From positions 1 through 55,042 of the forward strand of contig JAGAUF010000035.1 of NCBI GenBank assembly GCA_017620885.1: DNA of 55,042 nucleotides, written 5' to 3'. The DNA comes from Muribaculaceae bacterium (GTDB lineage Bacteria > Bacteroidota > Bacteroidia > Bacteroidales > Muribaculaceae). The position numbers and the translations under genes were made by a program. Below the pieces are notes generated by a model. That model ran no database searches, was not told the DNA's origin, and was given only the letters and a program-made list of their open reading frames with translations. Positions 7,916-16,896 of this stretch are shown here, piece after piece. The stretch's first letter is position 1, and each line of letters starts with the position of its first letter.

Positions 7916-9505
7916 CTAAAACGGTATCGGATCCTCTCCCGGACCGGGCATAATATCGGCGGCCGGTGGCGCATCAAACGCGGCGCCTGCGCCGCCGAAT
8001 CCGGTTGCGGATGCTGAGTCAGGCGTGAAGTCTTGGCTATTGACACGCGAATCTATGATTTGCGGTCCTCCGGAGGGTACCGATTCGCCCGACAGCGCTT
8101 CCTGCACGGCGTCATAGTTGGCGTTCCAGTTCTCGAAACGCGCGAACTGCTTGACAAAACGGAGTTTGACATCGCCGACGGCTCCCGAACGGTGCTTGGC
8201 GACAATAAGCTCGGCCTGACCGCGTATGTCGTTGCCCTCGCTGTCGAAGCCCGATTTCGTATAATACTCCTCACGGTGAATAAAGCATACGATGTCGGCA
8301 TCCTGCTCTATCGCTCCCGATTCTCGGAGGTCGGAAAGCACCGGACGTTTATTTTCACGCGTCTCCGTGCTTCGGTTCAGCTGTGAAAGCGCAATAATCG
8401 GTATGTTCAGCTCCTTGGCCAACGCCTTGAGCGAGCGGGAAATCGTGCTGACCTCCTGCTCGCGACTGCCGAATTTCATACCTGTGGCGTTCATAAGCTG
8501 AAGATAGTCGATCATTATGATTTTCACACCCCTTTCGCGCACGAGCCTACGCGCCTTTGTTCGCAATTCCGTGATGCTGAGGCTCGGCGTCTCGTCGAGA
8601 TAAAGCGGCGCTCCGTACATCGGATTGAGATCTTTCTGCAGACGTTCCCACTCGTCGGGAGTCAGATCGCCACTCTTGATTTTCTCACCCGGCAGATTCC
8701 CGACATTACTTATAATACGCTTGACAAGCTGCACATTGGCCATTTCAAGGGTAAAAATTGCCACAGGAATCGAATAATCGACAGCCATATTTTTCGCCAT
8801 CGACAATACGAATGCCGTCTTACCCATTGCTGGACGGGCAGCGATGATAATCAGATCTGAATTCTGCCATCCCGAAGTGATTTTATCGAGGTCGGTATAG
8901 CCGGTTTGCAGTCCGGAAAGACCTGTCTGAGAATTGGATGCCAACTGAATCTGTTCCACAGCAAGGCTCAGCACAGGGTCAATCTGAGTCACCTCGCGTT
9001 TCAGCTGCGTCTGGGAAATCTCAAACAATTGACCCTCCGCTTGCTGAAGAATTTCATCAATGTCGCCGGCCGGATCGTAGGCATTGCCTTCCACGTCGGT
9101 CGCGAAACGTATCAGACGGCGAGCGAGGTATTTCTGAGCTATTATCTTGGCGTGCTCACCTATATGGGCGGCTGAGAATACTCGCGACGTCAGGTCGGTG
9201 ATATATACGGCACCGCCCACCTCTTCAAGCGTACCTTGACGGCGCAGTTCCTCAGTGACGGTCAGCATATCTATCGGACGCTGATTCAGACCCAGCGAGC
9301 TGATAGCCTCATATATCTTCCGGTGCGAGGCCTCATAGAAGCTGTCCGGTGTCAGAAGATCGCAGACCTCCATATAGGCGTCCTTCTCAAGCATCAGGGC
9401 GCCCAACACCGCACACTCCACTTCAGTATCTCGCGGCGGCATCTTTCCTAATGGGTCTGCCGCCGGCTTATTATATTTTGATTTTCTTTGATATTCGTTT
9501 TCCAT
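7916..9505 (-). CDS. dnaB: Replicative DNA helicase DnaB
   Basis: This is a hexameric helicase of the replication fork. The N-terminal DnaB domain (about 22-125) starts with PPRDTEVECAVLGALML. The RecA-like C-terminal domain carries Walker A ARPAMGKT at 223-230 and Walker B IIMIDYLQLM. A Gly/Ala/Pro-rich tail follows. The ATG at 9505 gives 529 residues. A strong promoter -7 element ends only 4 nt upstream of this ATG, so the message is either leaderless or starts at Met22 (9442), which is preceded by an AGGA. Transcribed alone, facing ribE. Confidence 0.95.
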   Translation of the reverse strand: MENEYQRKSKYNKPAADPLGKMPPRDTEVECAVLGALMLEKDAYMEVCDLLTPDSFYEASHRKIYEAISSLGLNQRPIDMLTVTEELRRQGTLEEVGGAVYITDLTSRVFSAAHIGEHAKIIAQKYLARRLIRFATDVEGNAYDPAGDIDEILQQAEGQLFEISQTQLKREVTQIDPVLSLAVEQIQLASNSQTGLSGLQTGYTDLDKITSGWQNSDLIIIAARPAMGKTAFVLSMAKNMAVDYSIPVAIFTLEMANVQLVKRIISNVGNLPGEKIKSGDLTPDEWERLQKDLNPMYGAPLYLDETPSLSITELRTKARRLVRERGVKIIMIDYLQLMNATGMKFGSREQEVSTISRSLKALAKELNIPIIALSQLNRSTETRENKRPVLSDLRESGAIEQDADIVCFIHREEYYTKSGFDSEGNDIRGQAELIVAKHRSGAVGDVKLRFVKQFARFENWNANYDAVQEALSGESVPSGGPQIIDSRVNSQDFTPDSASATGFGGAGAAFDAPPAADIMPGPGEDPIPF

Positions 9506-9509
9506 AATG

Positions 9510-9540
9510 CAAAATTACTCTCTTCGGCACGCTCCCGCAA
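9510..9540 (-). promoter_or_regulatory. dnaB promoter
   Basis: The minus strand reads TTG (9540-9538), a 20-nt spacer, then TAATTTTG (9517-9510), a full match to the Bacteroidetes pattern. It lies unusually close to the annotated ATG. Confidence 0.65.
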
Positions 9541-9581
9541 GTGAACGAGGATAAAGATATTGACAGATTATGAACAGGCCG

Positions 9582-10475
9582 TCAGCGACAGCCGAGAGCC
9601 ACAAGCAGATATATCGAGAAAAGCAACAACAGCATCGCTGTAATTCCGAGTACAGGATTAAGCGCCTTCCCCGTTCGGCGTGACAGCATAGCAAACATTC
9701 CGGCATATAGCGCCACAAAGATATATCCCACGGCGTAAAGCCACGTATTGACGTATGGATAAATTGCGGCGAGCGCTATGCCGACACCGGCCAAACCGCT
9801 GAAAATATAGCAATATCGCATCACGCGTGGCCCGAAAATCACGGCAGTAGTATTTTTCCCCACCATAGCGTCATCTTCGCGGTCGCGATAATTATTCACC
9901 ATCAATACCATCGCGGCCAACAGACCGACACTCACTGAAATAGGGAACGCAATACGCAATACGGCCATATCAAGCACCTGAAGCCACGCAGTCAGCGTCA
10001 CCGGGACAATACCGAAGAATATCACGACCGCTATATCTCCCAAGCCATGATGCGAAAGAGGATACGGACCTGCCGAATATGCAACAGCAAAAAGAGCTAC
10101 AAGCACCCCTACAGCTATCAGCCACCATCCTCCCCAATATATCAACGACAGACCGACGAGACACGCCAGCCCAAGCGTGCCGAAAGTCGCATTGCGCATC
10201 GCTTCAGGGCTCAGATCGCCCTCCGTCACTCCACGACGGAAGCCTTCCCGCCCCTTCTTGTCAAGGCCTTTCTTAAAATCATAATATTCATTGCCGAAAT
10301 TGGACGCTATCTGCGCCAGAACAGCAAAAACAAGACAAATCAGCGCCGGCAGCCAATTAAAGCCACCTACGGCCATCGCACACGCTGTGCCGGCAATAAC
10401 ACCGGCCACGCTCACAGGCAATGTCCGAAGACGCATTGCCTCAATCCACGCCTTCACTTTCTTCGTTTTTCCCAT
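9582..10475 (-). CDS. menA: 1,4-dihydroxy-2-naphthoate polyprenyltransferase
   Basis: MenA is an integral-membrane UbiA-family enzyme that prenylates DHNA in menaquinone synthesis. The 297 residues form about eight or nine hydrophobic segments. The two Asp-rich Mg-diphosphate motifs are visible: N-x-x-x-D in NEYYDFKKG and NNYRDREDD. It starts 18 bp after the ADP-ribosylglycohydrolase stop, so it is probably the last gene of an operon with that gene and the WG-repeat lipoprotein. No other men genes are nearby. Confidence 0.93.
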   Translation of the reverse strand: MGKTKKVKAWIEAMRLRTLPVSVAGVIAGTACAMAVGGFNWLPALICLVFAVLAQIASNFGNEYYDFKKGLDKKGREGFRRGVTEGDLSPEAMRNATFGTLGLACLVGLSLIYWGGWWLIAVGVLVALFAVAYSAGPYPLSHHGLGDIAVVIFFGIVPVTLTAWLQVLDMAVLRIAFPISVSVGLLAAMVLMVNNYRDREDDAMVGKNTTAVIFGPRVMRYCYIFSGLAGVGIALAAIYPYVNTWLYAVGYIFVALYAGMFAMLSRRTGKALNPVLGITAMLLLLFSIYLLVALGCR

Positions 10476-10493
10476 CTCGGAAATTCCTCTCTC

Positions 10494-11447
10494 CTACCTC
10501 TCTTCGTAGCCGAGATTTATAAAATACTCCGTAAGCGCATCAGCCAGCCGGTCAAGGCGCTTCTTCTCAACGAGACTTTCACGTAGATTCTCCGGGAAAG
10601 CGTCGGGACCGCTCTTCATCCCGAGCAACGACAGAGCTAAACACGCATTCGTATCCACGTCGCCACCCTCCCTGAATATCGCATCAAAAGCCTCCATCGG
10701 CGTAAGATCTTTCCATACTGCCCATAGAGCCGCGGCCATAGTCTTGCGCGTGTACCAGTATGTTTCACTGTCATCCAGATCAAGCTCTTCAAGAGTATCA
10801 TTCTGCGCCATACGGATATACGGCACAACTCTATCGTCGATGTCGCTGACAATATCTATGAGCGTCTGCGCATCGGTCACCCGGTCATTCCAGAAAAGGT
10901 CGTGCCCCATCTCAGCCAAAGCGACATTAGATGCTATACACCGAGGATCGGCATGCGTAATCGCACAGATCCGGGCACCCGCTTCACGATGATTTTCCTT
11001 CGCCCATCCTACAAAAGGTGAGCGAGAGTTTGCCTCGTTTGAAGCATCCGTCCCTCCCATATCAAGCCATACCGCACGGGCCACATCTTCCGGAGAATCC
11101 TCATAATCCGGATGATTTAATATCTGCCGCAAATTGCTGACCATATCCTTCGGATTCTCCTTATACCACTCTTTGAATTTACGGGCCACACACCCGACAT
11201 CCAATTTGCCGGTTTCAAGCACCGATTCAATCATCCTGAGAGTCACCTCAGTATCATTAGTCCATTCGCCCGGCTTCCATTGGTTGCGGTGCGCATCCTG
11301 ATAGATGTCTTCATAATCACGCAATCCATTCGGGTATCGATAAGACACCTCTTCCCGGCTCATGAACTCGGCGCCTACGCCCAGCGCATCCCCTATGGCA
11401 AGACCATACAATGCGCCGGATATTTTTTCATTTAATTTTATATTCAT
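10494..11447 (-). CDS. ADP-ribosylglycohydrolase family protein
   Basis: This 317-residue protein has the ARH/DraG fold: GALYGLAIGDALG at the N-terminus and the C-terminal Mg-binding GGDVDTNA motif. The first metal motif reads WTNDTEVTL (62-70), with Asn64 where many members have Asp (DDT). Family members remove ADP-ribose from proteins or small molecules. Here the substrate is unknown, and the altered metal ligand may mark a subfamily with a different activity. It lies 21 bp after the WG-repeat gene and 18 bp before menA with no visible internal promoter. Confidence 0.85.
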   Translation of the reverse strand: MNIKLNEKISGALYGLAIGDALGVGAEFMSREEVSYRYPNGLRDYEDIYQDAHRNQWKPGEWTNDTEVTLRMIESVLETGKLDVGCVARKFKEWYKENPKDMVSNLRQILNHPDYEDSPEDVARAVWLDMGGTDASNEANSRSPFVGWAKENHREAGARICAITHADPRCIASNVALAEMGHDLFWNDRVTDAQTLIDIVSDIDDRVVPYIRMAQNDTLEELDLDDSETYWYTRKTMAAALWAVWKDLTPMEAFDAIFREGGDVDTNACLALSLLGMKSGPDAFPENLRESLVEKKRLDRLADALTEYFINLGYEER

Positions 11448-11468
11448 TAAGTTAAGCTTTCTGCCTTA

Positions 11469-13286
11469 TTATTCTATTTCAATAGTCTCCTTGGCGGCAT
11501 ACCGGCCCGATATGTCCTTGTCGGAGCCACTCAACTGTCCCCACTTTGCCGTCACGTTGTGACCGTCAAGATAAACCACAGCTTCCTGACCATTGTCCAT
11601 CCTCACTACTACGCCGCCGCTATTCTCATCAACAACGGAGCCCATACCCTTGAATTTCTTGGCCAGCTTATTGTAGAACTGTTTCAACTTGCCACGAAGC
11701 ACCCCGTAATTGTCAAACGTCATTTCAAATGTACACGGAGTCACGTCGCTGAACGCATAGCCGGCCGGCACCTGACGGTTATAGCTGTACCAATACGGTG
11801 TCCAGCCACTGTAATAGCTGTAATAGTAGTCATAATCGTAAACCGTCTCAGTGCGGTACGTGCGGTGGCTGATCGACGAAGGGAATCCAACCGTCTCCGA
11901 CACGTTCTGACCGTCTACGTTACGGAAAATATAGACGTCCTTTGAGTTGAGCCAGTCAGAGGCCTTCGGCTTGTTTGCCGACGAATAGTGACGAGCCTGA
12001 CGTGCGAGAACATCGCTTACGCTTGAATTGAACGACAGAGAATCCACACCCGTCGATGAGAACCCTACGTTATCGAGGAATTTGTCAATGTCGATAAAAT
12101 CCGACATAATCGTCTCGTCGCCGACATTGACTACCACGTTGGCCAACGTCGTCTTCACCTCCAGACGATCACCCTTAGCGTTGATAATGCGCCATTTGTT
12201 GTCACCTGATGCTACAAAAGCATACTTATACGACGACGGGAGAAATTGTGTCCCGAACGACACCGGACGTCCGATAGACTGTTTCGTCTCAAGGTCGATT
12301 ATCTTCCCCTCTTCACCCGAAGCGTCGCTTTCCTCCGCTACCGTGCTGAGATCAGTCAAAACAAGCCCTTGACCGATAAACTCAAGATAGCCGTATTTCG
12401 CTTCCAGCACTGTTTCACCGGTCAATTTCTTCACTCCGTAAAGGTCCTCATCGCTTTTATAGATGTAATTGTCACCTTGAATCTCCGTAATCAATCTGTT
12501 TTTAACCGATGGTTTTACCACCTCTTCCCCCTTCAGATTCAATATGCCCCATGCGAATGTGCTGTCCTTGGCCGAAGCCACCGGTAGATATTCACCGAAA
12601 ACGCGGCGCAAGCATTGCGGATAGCGCTTGCTTGAAATCTTCAATACCTTCTCACCATACTTATTGATTACCGACACATAACCTTTCGGAGAATCCTTCA
12701 CGGGCTTCGGAGCATCCACACTCAGAGCATAATTGCGGTCAAGAGCCACAATCATCCCGTCATGCATCGGTGCGATAGCATAATAAGTCGGCTTGACAAT
12801 CATCTCCCCTTTATAATTTATCATACCCTGCAGCGTATCGACCGCAAAGATAGCGTGACCCTCATTCATCCCCGTCACATAATCGGGACGGTATTTATTG
12901 TCAATCTTGGCAAGTTCCACGACGGTTTCACCGCTGCGATCCACAATCGAAATATGCTTGTCTCTCTCGGCCACGATAGCACGCCCGTGATAAAACGGCG
13001 ACACATAACGATACTCCGAGCCGATGCGCTCCGGATTCTTGCCAGTCTTATACAATTCATAATAGCCCTCTCCGTTCATTGCCCAGAAACGTCCCTCTGT
13101 GGCTATCGTCGGCGCCTTTTTGAATTCATCTGAGAAAAGTACTTTTCCGTCGGGCGCTATCAGACCAAACTTGCCGTCGGCATCTTCTTGAAATGCGACA
13201 TATTCTATGTTCACATCCCCTTTGTCGCAGCCCGTCAGCACCACAGCTGTCAGAGCTATCAGTAAATAGACTGTTTTCTTTATCAT
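11469..13286 (-). CDS. WG-repeat lipoprotein
   Basis: This is a 605-residue predicted lipoprotein with its signal ending at lipobox Cys20. The body carries repeated WG/KWG-like units, each with a G-x-x-[DN]-x-x-G core followed by Y or K and a hydrophobic strand (for example DGKFGLIAPDG, QGMINYKGE, FAWGILNLKGE). A tyrosine-rich stretch lies near residues 485-510. A final domain (about 510-605) contains a short GQEAVVYLDG segment. WG repeats form beta-propeller-like folds of unknown role, presumably binding on the cell surface. It has its own promoter and leads a probable operon with the ADP-ribosylglycohydrolase and menA. Confidence 0.8.
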   Translation of the reverse strand: MIKKTVYLLIALTAVVLTGCDKGDVNIEYVAFQEDADGKFGLIAPDGKVLFSDEFKKAPTIATEGRFWAMNGEGYYELYKTGKNPERIGSEYRYVSPFYHGRAIVAERDKHISIVDRSGETVVELAKIDNKYRPDYVTGMNEGHAIFAVDTLQGMINYKGEMIVKPTYYAIAPMHDGMIVALDRNYALSVDAPKPVKDSPKGYVSVINKYGEKVLKISSKRYPQCLRRVFGEYLPVASAKDSTFAWGILNLKGEEVVKPSVKNRLITEIQGDNYIYKSDEDLYGVKKLTGETVLEAKYGYLEFIGQGLVLTDLSTVAEESDASGEEGKIIDLETKQSIGRPVSFGTQFLPSSYKYAFVASGDNKWRIINAKGDRLEVKTTLANVVVNVGDETIMSDFIDIDKFLDNVGFSSTGVDSLSFNSSVSDVLARQARHYSSANKPKASDWLNSKDVYIFRNVDGQNVSETVGFPSSISHRTYRTETVYDYDYYYSYYSGWTPYWYSYNRQVPAGYAFSDVTPCTFEMTFDNYGVLRGKLKQFYNKLAKKFKGMGSVVDENSGGVVVRMDNGQEAVVYLDGHNVTAKWGQLSGSDKDISGRYAAKETIEIE

Positions 13287-13311
13287 AATCTCTGGTATAT
13301 GATTCTATTCT

Positions 13312-13327
13312 CTCCGCCGACGCGGAG
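13312..13327 (-). other. Hairpin in the leader of the WG-repeat gene
   Basis: A perfect 6-bp stem, CTCCGC/GCGGAG with a four-base loop, lies in the roughly 90-nt leader between the promoter and the ATG. No T tract follows, so it is not an obvious terminator. Confidence 0.4.
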
Positions 13328-13383
13328 TAGGGTTTGATACTTTCCGGTTTTTTTAACCGCTTTTACAATTCACGTATAGGGCG

Positions 13384-13415
13384 CAAAAATAATAAAAAAA
13401 TTCTTTCAATACAAA
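13384..13415 (-). promoter_or_regulatory. Promoter of the WG-repeat operon
   Basis: The minus strand reads TTTG (13415-13412), a 20-nt spacer and TATTTTTG (13391-13384), an exact match to the pattern. It gives a leader of about 95 nt. Confidence 0.7.
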
Positions 13416-13513
13416 ATTTTCCTTAAAAATCGTATCGCTATTATTATTTAAACCCCTCTGAACATCTTTACACTTATAAACGTTAAATTATAAACACAAA
13501 AATAATAACGGTT

Positions 13514-13738
13514 ATGAATACTAAAGAAAAACACGTAGAAGAGAACAATGTGAGACATGACGAGAAGCTGATAGCCGAATCAATGCCCGCAGGAGCAAAA
13601 ATGCAGAAACGCCATAACTCAAGCAAATCAAACCGTCTATGGCTCTGGCTCGGAGTTATTATACTTGTCTTTATCCTTGTATACTGGCTCTTCAGCATCG
13701 GCATCTTCGAGGATATGACCGGCGTAATCAACGGATAA
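13514..13738 (+). CDS. Small single-pass membrane protein
   Basis: This is a 74-residue protein I do not recognise. Residues 1-40 are charged and hydrophilic. One strong hydrophobic segment follows (about 42-64, LWLWLGVIILVFILVYWLF), then a short acidic tail. The Lys/Arg-rich flank before the membrane segment suggests the N-terminus is cytoplasmic. The ATG at 13514 sits after an A-rich stretch typical of Bacteroidetes ribosome entry. A hairpin about 150 bp downstream may end its transcript. The clean hydrophobic segment and codon choice favour a real gene, but no promoter match was found. Confidence 0.6.
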   Translation: MNTKEKHVEENNVRHDEKLIAESMPAGAKMQKRHNSSKSNRLWLWLGVIILVFILVYWLFSIGIFEDMTGVING

Positions 13739-13884
13739 ACCGGCACCGACCGATTCACATCGGCACACTGCAGTGACTAATATTTGTCTTACATACGATT
13801 GATTCCACAATTAGCTGAAACTGCTGACTTTCATTCCCGATTCCACACGGCCGTTCATACGGTCTCATCCAACTATTATTACAA

Positions 13885-13917
13885 CGGCGCGATCCCAAAA
13901 GGTCGCGCCGTATTTGA
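13885..13917. terminator. Terminator-like hairpin
   Basis: CGGCGCGA pairs with TCGCGCCG (stem extended by CC/GG around a bulged T). A TATTTGATTATTATTATT tract follows on the plus strand. It probably ends transcription from the small membrane-protein gene. The surrounding 13739-14062 stretch holds no gene that I can support. Confidence 0.55.
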
Positions 13918-14062
13918 TTATTATTATTCCTGATTTTACAGAAATTATATTATACAACAATTCCTCCGGAAAGCATACGCTCTGCGGAGGTGTTGCAATT
14001 GCCCTGCTTTCAGTTCGGCAGGACTGCCCTTATGTCCCGATTGTCACGGGACGCGGACATTT

Positions 14063-14218
14063 TTATTTGCCGGCTATGCTGTCAGACACTGTCAGCGATG
14101 CACGACCCTTGGCACGACGACGAGCCAAAACTTTGCGGCCGTCTTTGGTTGCCATTCTTTCGCGGAAGCCATGCTTGTTGATTCTTCTGCGATTCGAGGG
14201 TTGAAACGTTCTTTTCAT
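14063..14218 (-). CDS. rpmH: 50S ribosomal protein L34
   Basis: This 51-residue basic protein begins [12 protein letters not shown] and continues [19 protein letters not shown], the unmistakable L34 sequence. The C-terminal extension ends DSIAGK. It is too short for most ORF cut-offs. It is transcribed from a perfect promoter at 14252-14283 and divergently from efp. The usual bacterial neighbour rnpA is not present here. Confidence 0.97.
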   Translation of the reverse strand: MKRTFQPSNRRRINKHGFRERMATKDGRKVLARRRAKGRASLTVSDSIAGK

Positions 14219-14251
14219 ATCTTCGGTTTTTTATTTTCTATTTTCGGACTG

Positions 14252-14283
14252 CAAAGTTAGCCACTTTTTTTCGTTCTCACAAA
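14252..14283 (-). promoter_or_regulatory. rpmH promoter
   Basis: The minus strand reads TTTG (14283-14280), a 20-nt spacer and TAACTTTG (14259-14252), placed 34 nt before the rpmH ATG. Confidence 0.75.
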
Positions 14284-14334
14284 TTTATCGCTATTTTTTT
14301 CACCTACCTCTCCTATTTTCTCCCGATTTTTTAT

Positions 14335-14342
14335 TAATTTTG
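14335..14342 (+). promoter_or_regulatory. efp promoter, -7 element TAATTTTG
   Basis: TAATTTTG lies 93 nt upstream of the efp start. No TTTG is present at the expected position 20 nt before it, so the -33 half is not supported. Confidence 0.45.
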
Positions 14343-14434
14343 CACCCTGATTCTCTTAGAAAGCGTTGAAATATGCTTATAAGACATCCTCTAAAACGAA
14401 ATTTAAATTCAAAACTATATAGACTTTTAAACTT

Positions 14435-14998
14435 ATGATGAACGCTCAAGACATCAAAAACGGCTCCTGCATCAGAATGGACGGCCGTCTTTATTTCTGC
14501 ATCGAGTTCCTTCACGTCAAGCCCGGAAAAGGCAACACATTCATGCGCACCAAGCTCAAAGACGTTGTGGACGGACGCGTTATCGAGCGCCGCTTCAACA
14601 TCGGCGAGAAGCTTGAAGACGTAAGAGTGGAACGCAGACCTTACCAGTACCTCTATGCTGAGGGTGGCGACGACATCTTTATGAATCAGGAGACTTTTGA
14701 GCAAATTCCTATCGCTAAAGACCTCGTAACAGGCGCTGCATTCATGAAAGAGGGCGACGTTGTGGAAGTTGTCAGCGACGCCTCTACTGAAACGGTACTC
14801 TTCGCTGAAATGCCCACCAAGACCGTTCTCAAAATCACATATACCGAGCCGGGTATCAAGGGCGATACTGCAACCAACACCCTCAAACCTGCTACTGTAG
14901 AGACCGGTGCAACCGTTCGCGTCCCCCTTTTCATCAACGAAGGCGAACTCATCGAAGTCGACACTCGCGACGGTAGCTACGTCGGTCGTGCTAAATAA
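14435..14998 (+). CDS. efp: Elongation factor P
   Basis: EF-P relieves ribosome stalling at polyproline. The 187-residue protein has three beta-barrel domains. The tip loop reads KPGKGNTF, with Lys32 in the position that is post-translationally modified in other bacteria. Two adjacent ATG codons (14435, 14438) are possible starts. The C-terminal domain ends [12 protein letters not shown], as in the family. It is monocistronic: a terminator follows and rpmH lies divergently upstream. Confidence 0.96.
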   Translation: MMNAQDIKNGSCIRMDGRLYFCIEFLHVKPGKGNTFMRTKLKDVVDGRVIERRFNIGEKLEDVRVERRPYQYLYAEGGDDIFMNQETFEQIPIAKDLVTGAAFMKEGDVVEVVSDASTETVLFAEMPTKTVLKITYTEPGIKGDTATNTLKPATVETGATVRVPLFINEGELIEVDTRDGSYVGRAK

Positions 14999-15049
14999 TT
15001 GCTAAATAATAGCGATTGGGCTCGACTCTTTCGACTAATATTAAGGTAC

Positions 15050-15090
15050 AAGGGGAATAGCGACAAATGCGTCGCCTTCCCCTTTTCCTC
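15050..15090 (+). terminator. efp terminator
   Basis: AAGGGGAA pairs with TTCCCCTT and GCGAC with GTCGC around a short internal loop. The hairpin is followed by TTCCTCTTCTCTTC. It lies about 50 bp after the efp stop. Confidence 0.7.
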
Positions 15091-15165
15091 TTCTCTTCAA
15101 TTTTTCCACAATTTCCTCAGATATAATTATTCTCTTTTTTTATTCCCTCACCATATAAGCGCATA

Positions 15166-16170
15166 ATGGCTTCCGTCCGCTACATCTCAATCATTGTCCC
15201 GGTATACAACCGACCCGACGAAATCAACGATCTGCTCAAATCGCTCGCCGAACAATCCGACCCCGATTTTGAGATTATTCTCGTAGAAGACGGCTCGACC
15301 GTGAAATGCGACGATCAAGCACGCCAATTCGTCTCCAAATTAAACCTGCAATACTTCTACAAAGAGAACGAAGGTCGAAGCATCGCACGCAATTACGGTA
15401 TAGAACACGCTCACGGAAACTTCTTCGTATTCGTCGATTCCGACTGCATCCTCCCCCCGGATTATATCGCTTCGCTCAAACGAGAACTGCATGAAAACCC
15501 CACAGACTGCTTCGGAGGACCCGACGACGCGCACGAGTCTTTCACCGACCTCCAGAAAGCAATCAATTATTCTATGACCTCCTTCCTCACCACAGGAGGA
15601 ATACGTGGTGGAAAAATCAAACTCGAAAAATTCACTCCGCGCACATTCAATACCGGATTCTCCAAAGAGGTTTATGAAAAAGTGGGAGGATTCCGGGAAA
15701 TGTTCTCCGAAGACATCGACATGAGCACGCGAATACGCCTCGCAGGATTCAAGATACTGCTGTATCACGATGTCCGTGTCTTCCACAAACGTCGCGTCGA
15801 CCTCAAAAAATTCTGGCGACAGGTCCACGTCTTCGGGATGTCGCGCATCACTCTTCAGCTCCTCTACCCCGGATCGATGAAGGCCGTCCATTGGCTCCCC
15901 GCACTCTTCGTAGTCGGCGCTATCGCTATGATAATCGCCTCTTTCTTCTGGTGGCCGGCAATACTGCCTCTCGCCGCCTATCTCCTCGCCGTATGGATCT
16001 GCGGAATCATAGCGACCCGGAGCTTCAAAATCGGCACCCTCGGCATTATAACAAGCCTCATCCAGCTTTGCGGCTACGGCACCGGATTCATTCGCGCATA
16101 CGTCTGGAAAATACTCCTCCGGCACGGACGCGACGAACAGCAGGAAATTAATATGCGAAAAGGGAAATGA
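15166..16170 (+). CDS. Family 2 glycosyltransferase, membrane-anchored
   Basis: This is a 334-residue GT-A fold glycosyltransferase. The N-terminus reads SIIVPVYNRPDEI; the DxD-type metal site is in FVFVDSDC (about 91-98); and the acceptor-side SEDIDMSTR motif is near residue 186. Two hydrophobic segments (about 245-285) should anchor the C-terminus in the membrane. The sugar donor and acceptor cannot be told. Its stop overlaps the radC start by four bases (ATGA), so the two are translated together, although no functional link is obvious. Confidence 0.85.
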   Translation: MASVRYISIIVPVYNRPDEINDLLKSLAEQSDPDFEIILVEDGSTVKCDDQARQFVSKLNLQYFYKENEGRSIARNYGIEHAHGNFFVFVDSDCILPPDYIASLKRELHENPTDCFGGPDDAHESFTDLQKAINYSMTSFLTTGGIRGGKIKLEKFTPRTFNTGFSKEVYEKVGGFREMFSEDIDMSTRIRLAGFKILLYHDVRVFHKRRVDLKKFWRQVHVFGMSRITLQLLYPGSMKAVHWLPALFVVGAIAMIIASFFWWPAILPLAAYLLAVWICGIIATRSFKIGTLGIITSLIQLCGYGTGFIRAYVWKILLRHGRDEQQEINMRKGK

Positions 16171-16889
16171 AAGATTACGACCTGACGCCAGACCCAGAAC
16201 ATCCTCGCACTGTCAAAGACTTCGACTCCGAAGATCAACCGCGTGAAAAAGCCATCCGCAACGGCTGCAGCGTGCTTTCCAATGCTGATCTCCTCGCCAT
16301 TATCCTGCGCACAGGCACTCCCGGCAACCCCGTCACATCTCTCTGCCGTAAGCTACTGAACGACAATGACGGCCGACTCAAGACTCTCGAACGCCGCACG
16401 CGCAAGGAACTCCTCAAAATCAAAGGAATCGGAATGACTAAGGCCATTCAGATTGAAGCCGTCCTTGAATTGATACGCCGTTACAATTCCGAAGGCGACA
16501 ATCCCCGTCCAATTCTCCGCTCATCCCGAGATATTGCTGAATTTATGACACCAAAAATCGGCAACCTCCCCCATGAAGAGATATGGGTGATTCTGCTCAG
16601 CCAGCGCTTTCAGGTTATCCGCGACATTCAAATCTCCGTCGGAAGCGCAACGGCATCCATTTTCGACGTTAAGAAAATCATGAAGCACGCTCTGCTGGAA
16701 GGTGCGCAGGCAATAGCTATGGCGCACAATCATCCCTCGGGCAACCTCGTCCCCAGCTCTTCTGACAATGCCATCACCCATCAACTTGCTGACGCTTGCA
16801 GCACCATGTCCATCAGATTTGTCGATCATATAATCGTCACGTCATCCTCCGACGCCTATTACTCATTCCACGACAACGGGCGCATCTGA
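16167..16889 (+). CDS. radC: RadC family JAB-domain protein
   Basis: This 240-residue protein has an N-terminal helix-hairpin-helix region (KIKGIGMTKA near 84-93) and a C-terminal JAB/MPN domain. The metal motif is complete: H187-x-H189-P-S-G and D200. The family is called RadC, but its DNA-repair role is doubtful and the JAB domain suggests a protease or nuclease activity. This is a full-length core copy, not the short form found in mobile elements. It converges with the GH3 gene, leaving only 7 bp between stops. Confidence 0.88.
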   Translation: MKDYDLTPDPEHPRTVKDFDSEDQPREKAIRNGCSVLSNADLLAIILRTGTPGNPVTSLCRKLLNDNDGRLKTLERRTRKELLKIKGIGMTKAIQIEAVLELIRRYNSEGDNPRPILRSSRDIAEFMTPKIGNLPHEEIWVILLSQRFQVIRDIQISVGSATASIFDVKKIMKHALLEGAQAIAMAHNHPSGNLVPSSSDNAITHQLADACSTMSIRFVDHIIVTSSSDAYYSFHDNGRI

Positions 16890-16896
16890 ACGCACT

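Noticed and set aside
14034..14052. GTCCCG/CGGGAC hairpin as rpmH terminator
   Set aside because: It lies at the right place but lacks a T run on the minus strand; kept only as a possibility.
15340..16125. Long open frame on the minus strand opposite the glycosyltransferase
   Set aside because: It is fully antisense to a clear gene, is rich in Glu/Asp/Ser as antisense of C-rich codons would be, and shows no family motif.
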